Source: an uncultured Cryomorphaceae bacterium
GTDB lineage: Bacteria; Bacteroidota; Bacteroidia; Flavobacteriales; Schleiferiaceae
Reading direction: 5' to 3'
Length of the DNA: 64,000 bases
NCBI GenBank assembly: GCA_913009655.1
Contig: CAJVWI010000004.1
Span: 47,489-111,488 of the forward strand
The position numbers and the translations under genes are program-made. The notes under the pieces were generated by a model. It was not told the origin of the DNA and did no database searches. It saw only the letters and a list, made by a program, of their open reading frames with translations. This document shows positions 61,049 through 64,000 of the stretch, piece by piece (the stretch's first letter is position 1; the number at the start of each line of letters is the position of its first letter).

Positions 61049-64000
61049 TTAGCGCTGAATTGCTACACGCATAGTACGCGTTCCTTCTTCAGCTGTTAAG
61101 CGTACCATGTAGATTCCTGAAGCTAGTTCACTCAAGTCAATCTTGAGCTCACTTGATCCAGCATCCCAATTGGTTGCATTTAATAGCTCTCCTCGAAGAC
61201 CTATGATGCTAACTTCTACCTCACCGGTTAGGTTCGTGCGCTCTAATGAGAATGCACCGGTAGTCGGGTTCGGGAATAAGCTAATGCTTCCCAATGCCTC
61301 GTCTATGCTTACCGCACAGTCGTAACACTTACCAAAACATACAGTAGCAAACACAGTATCTGCATTACCTAATGTGGCAGTTCTATTATAGCCTCCAAAT
61401 CCATCAGAGACACCACACGCAGCAAGATCTGCTGTAGGCTCAGCATCTGTCCAATCCGTTCCATTTAAGAACTTGTACTGAAGAGACTCGCCTAGAGCTG
61501 ACTCAAACGTGATATGGTAAACACCATCACCGTTGGTATCTAACATCTCAGATCCCATAGGATTCCAAGACTGCCAAGTACCAGCTACATGAACACCGTT
61601 GCTGTCAATCGCGCCGTTTGCAACTTCCCACGCCATATTCACGCTAAGCGTAACATTTATAGCACAAGCATCACAAGAGCTCCAACAAACAACCGGAAGA
61701 ACTGTATCTGCAGCAGGAATAGTCAATACACGATTAGTGTAAGTAACGTTACCATTTGTACATGATGCATTTGGATCATTCATCTCTTGGATCGTCCAGC
61801 CATCAGCAGAGTATTTGTACTCTATTGTATCGCCTTCTGCCAATGAAACTGTTACATCCCAGACATTGTCACCGTCTGCATCGCTCATCGCGTTACAGTT
61901 ACCACACCATCCGTTGAACGTAGAGTTCAATTCAGGAGTAGTAAACGTACTGCCGTCAACTTTATTCATATCCACTTGGAAAGTGACATTGGTATACTGA
62001 ATACAACTAGTAGTGAAGACAGCCGAGTCATACATTGGAGAGTTTGTCGTGCTGCCGTAAGGCATTGCGCCCCATGCCGCTCCGTTGATAGACGTCAAGT
62101 TAGTGTCAATTGTGATCACATTATTGTCACCCCACGGGCACAATACATCGACCTGATACCAACCTGCGTTAGTTCCATCGTCCAAACCGTCTCCATAAGT
62201 ATCTTCAATTCTGAACTCATAATTTCCATTATCAGGGAGACATACCGTATCAATATACAATGAGCTTGCTGCATTGTATGGACTAACATTCGGATAAGGA
62301 CCTCCAGCAGCCCAAACCATACCAGTATTAAGATCAACTATATCCCAAGAAATCTCAGAACCATAAATGTCATTCAACAACTCAATACGAACATCAGTAC
62401 AAGGAGACAATACTCCATGAACTTCGAAGTTGTCAACAGCCCAGTACCAACCCCATGATCCAGCGCCATCCGTGTAACGGAAGCGAACCATAAGCTCAGT
62501 ATTTTGGTACATCGTGATATCATACATTCCATGAGCAGGATTAGACCAAGCTCCGGCAGTTGCCGTTATAGAGTCAATTTGTACCCAGTTGCTACCGTCA
62601 TATACTTCAACGATACCAGCAGTTCCTGCATGACGATAGTAATGATCAAACTCTAACCATAGTGTATCATATCCAACAGCATACATCTCCGGAGAAGTCA
62701 TGTGTGCATCGACAGGCGCAGCAGCAGATCCTGCAGCATCATCGTTGATGAACATGAAACCTGAACTATCTAGAGAAGCGCCATTGAACGATGCTACCTC
62801 CTCCCATTGTTGGTCGGTATTGCTATCATTATCCCAGTTACAAGGCAATCCAGAATTAAAGTCTACATAATATGGTAGATCTGAATCCGGTACCGGCGCA
62901 TAAATTGCTGTCGCTGTTGTTACTGGTCCTGTGCAACCTTCTCTGATTACCCAGTCATATGCATAATAAACTCTATCATTGGTAGCGCCGAACTGAACAG
63001 AGTCAATGCTCGCAACGCCTGAAACGCTGTAAGGGTATGCTCCACCCGCTGTGGCACGATGAAGCTTGCCAGGTGTTCCTGTAGCGAAGTTCATATTGAT
63101 ATAGTACACACCAGGTGTAACAGCTAATCCTACAAACACTTGATGTGTTCCAGCAGCAGCGACATTAATTGTATCACTCAGCAGAAGCTCAGCTCCAGAA
63201 TGTCCTAATGCTTTACTACCTCCACCTTCAGAAATACGCACTTGGAAGTCAACTAACCCATCAGAAACAACTGTAATTGAATCCAAAACAAATGGCGTTG
63301 TAGCGCTAAACCAAATTCCGTTAGAGTAGTTACCGAATCCACCTGTTAGTGTAGCTGGAGGTCCGAAAGCGTGAGGTGCAGACAAATTATTCACTGCAAA
63401 CGACGCTGCATGAACGTCTGTATTTGCACTGATATTACCCGTTTCGAAATGGTCACCTATTGAAATAATAGCACCGTTAGTGTCTAACCAAACAACATGA
63501 TTGTCATTGGAGTAGCCCGTAGCCATAAATTCAACTGGAGAGATTCCACAAGATGTTTCATCGTCTATAACAAGAGTGTCGCCATTTGGACAAGTAGACG
63601 GGCAATCTGCCACATCTGATCCCCAAACATATCCTGCAACAAAACCGCCACCGGCAGTTTCTACTACAAGAGTATCACCGTCAGAATCCATAAGTGTGAA
63701 TCCTACTTCCGTAGAATAGCTACCTGGAGAGATACAAATTACACGTGCAGAATCACCGCTACAGACATCAACATAGTCTGTTAAAGCTGATCCAGTTGTG
63801 AAGTTTGATCCGAAGCTACCAACAGGAATCCATTGTCCAGCGGCATTCTTTTGCTCAATTCCTATCAAACAACCGTTCCATCCGTCACCGTAAGAATCCG
63901 TCATATCCATTTGAATAGCACATTGGAATTGTGGAGCACAGAAGTTAGTATTAAATACTGTAGGCATAGCCCACGCTCCGGTATCTCCAACAGCACAAAT
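61049..64000 (-). CDS. large multidomain T9SS-secreted protein (partial, 5' end beyond window)
   Basis: At least 983 residues, open at the window edge; the ATG at 63967 is internal, because the frame continues upstream as ICAVGDTGAWA. In order: repeated MTDSYGDGWNG-type aspartate/glycine motifs (also RIEDTYGDGLDDG near the middle), a MAM-like/jelly-roll region containing MTSPEMYAVGYDTLWLEFDH, and two tandem E-set/CBM-like modules beginning VTFQVDMNK and VTLSVNMAW, each ending in a cysteine-rich CWSSCDAC or CFGKCYDC. The C-terminus (ISLFPNPTTGAFSLE, GIYMVRLTAEEG, MRVAIQR) is a type A T9SS sorting domain. It likely sits on or is released from the cell surface. GC looks higher than in neighbours, and a strong terminator follows. 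No enzyme motif is seen. Confidence 0.88.
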   Translation of the reverse strand: MCAVGDTGAWAMPTVFNTNFCAPQFQCAIQMDMTDSYGDGWNGCLIGIEQKNAAGQWIPVGSFGSNFTTGSALTDYVDVCSGDSARVICISPGSYSTEVGFTLMDSDGDTLVVETAGGGFVAGYVWGSDVADCPSTCPNGDTLVIDDETSCGISPVEFMATGYSNDNHVVWLDTNGAIISIGDHFETGNISANTDVHAASFAVNNLSAPHAFGPPATLTGGFGNYSNGIWFSATTPFVLDSITVVSDGLVDFQVRISEGGGSKALGHSGAELLLSDTINVAAAGTHQVFVGLAVTPGVYYINMNFATGTPGKLHRATAGGAYPYSVSGVASIDSVQFGATNDRVYYAYDWVIREGCTGPVTTATAIYAPVPDSDLPYYVDFNSGLPCNWDNDSNTDQQWEEVASFNGASLDSSGFMFINDDAAGSAAAPVDAHMTSPEMYAVGYDTLWLEFDHYYRHAGTAGIVEVYDGSNWVQIDSITATAGAWSNPAHGMYDITMYQNTELMVRFRYTDGAGSWGWYWAVDNFEVHGVLSPCTDVRIELLNDIYGSEISWDIVDLNTGMVWAAGGPYPNVSPYNAASSLYIDTVCLPDNGNYEFRIEDTYGDGLDDGTNAGWYQVDVLCPWGDNNVITIDTNLTSINGAAWGAMPYGSTTNSPMYDSAVFTTSCIQYTNVTFQVDMNKVDGSTFTTPELNSTFNGWCGNCNAMSDADGDNVWDVTVSLAEGDTIEYKYSADGWTIQEMNDPNASCTNGNVTYTNRVLTIPAADTVLPVVCWSSCDACAINVTLSVNMAWEVANGAIDSNGVHVAGTWQSWNPMGSEMLDTNGDGVYHITFESALGESLQYKFLNGTDWTDAEPTADLAACGVSDGFGGYNRTATLGNADTVFATVCFGKCYDCAVSIDEALGSISLFPNPTTGAFSLERTNLTGEVEVSIIGLRGELLNATNWDAGSSELKIDLSELASGIYMVRLTAEEGTRTMRVAIQR

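Overview
The window looks like a chromosomal segment from an uncultured or marine-type member of the Bacteroidota, most likely Flavobacteriia/Flavobacteriales. The evidence is direct: low-GC DNA, type IX secretion (T9SS) and gliding genes (porZ, gldH, C-terminal sorting domains), Bacteroidota-only families (DUF2480, DUF3050, DUF4292, DUF4837, DUF2795 next to secA), -7 promoter boxes of the Bacteroidota TAnnTTTG type, and almost no Shine-Dalgarno sequences. Genes are packed tightly, with many ATGA/GTGA overlaps and overlapping convergent 3' ends.

Layout. 1-4.9 kb: the tail of an ABC ATPase, then rimP-nusA-infB (minus), whose leader carries a strong hairpin. 4.9-14 kb: a PKD-domain T9SS cargo protein, tRNA-Gln, an acyl-CoA carboxylase beta subunit, lepA, an unaccompanied parB and a DPP7-like S46 dipeptidyl peptidase. 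13.3-16.8 kb: one minus operon sufS-sufE-DUF59-(57-codon HMG-CoA synthase remnant)-DUF2480-DUF3050. 17-19 kb: kynurenine-pathway genes (3-hydroxyanthranilate dioxygenase, a coupled DtxR regulator, ACM-semialdehyde decarboxylase). 19-25.4 kb: a long PurF-type enzyme, cobalamin adenosyltransferase, a DUF2795 protein and secA. 25.4-32 kb: a minus envelope operon (flippase, dut, nucleotidyltransferase, TPR protein, DUF4292 lipoprotein, EnvC-like protein). 32-44.6 kb: a plus run with a threonine dehydratase, a RidA protein resembling 2-aminomuconate deaminase, ileS, a DksA-like protein, lspA, an M28 peptidase, gpsA, tatA, gatA, mltD and DUF4837. 44.6-51.9 kb: recO and porZ (minus), then gldH, PBP1A and the two 3-oxoacid CoA-transferase subunits (plus). 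51.9-61 kb: a double-cassette ABC ATPase with a serine hydrolase, lipB, an ElaA acetyltransferase, a fused E1 2-oxoacid dehydrogenase, an enoyl-CoA hydratase and PaaZ. 61-64 kb: the 3' part of a large T9SS-secreted protein that continues past the window edge.

How the parts fit. Most of the window is housekeeping: translation, envelope building, protein export, Fe-S assembly, and tryptophan/aromatic/branched-chain catabolism. I found no phage, IS element, CRISPR array or defence island. The strongest unexpected signals are (i) -7 promoter boxes lying only 3-8 nt before many start codons, which implies widespread leaderless mRNAs; (ii) an IleRS whose HIGH signature reads GIHH, an arrangement linked in IleRS2 enzymes to very high mupirocin resistance; (iii) a truncated HMG-CoA synthase still coupled to the suf operon; and (iv) a hairpin in the rimP-nusA-infB leader. 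No gap longer than 300 bases lacks a gene.
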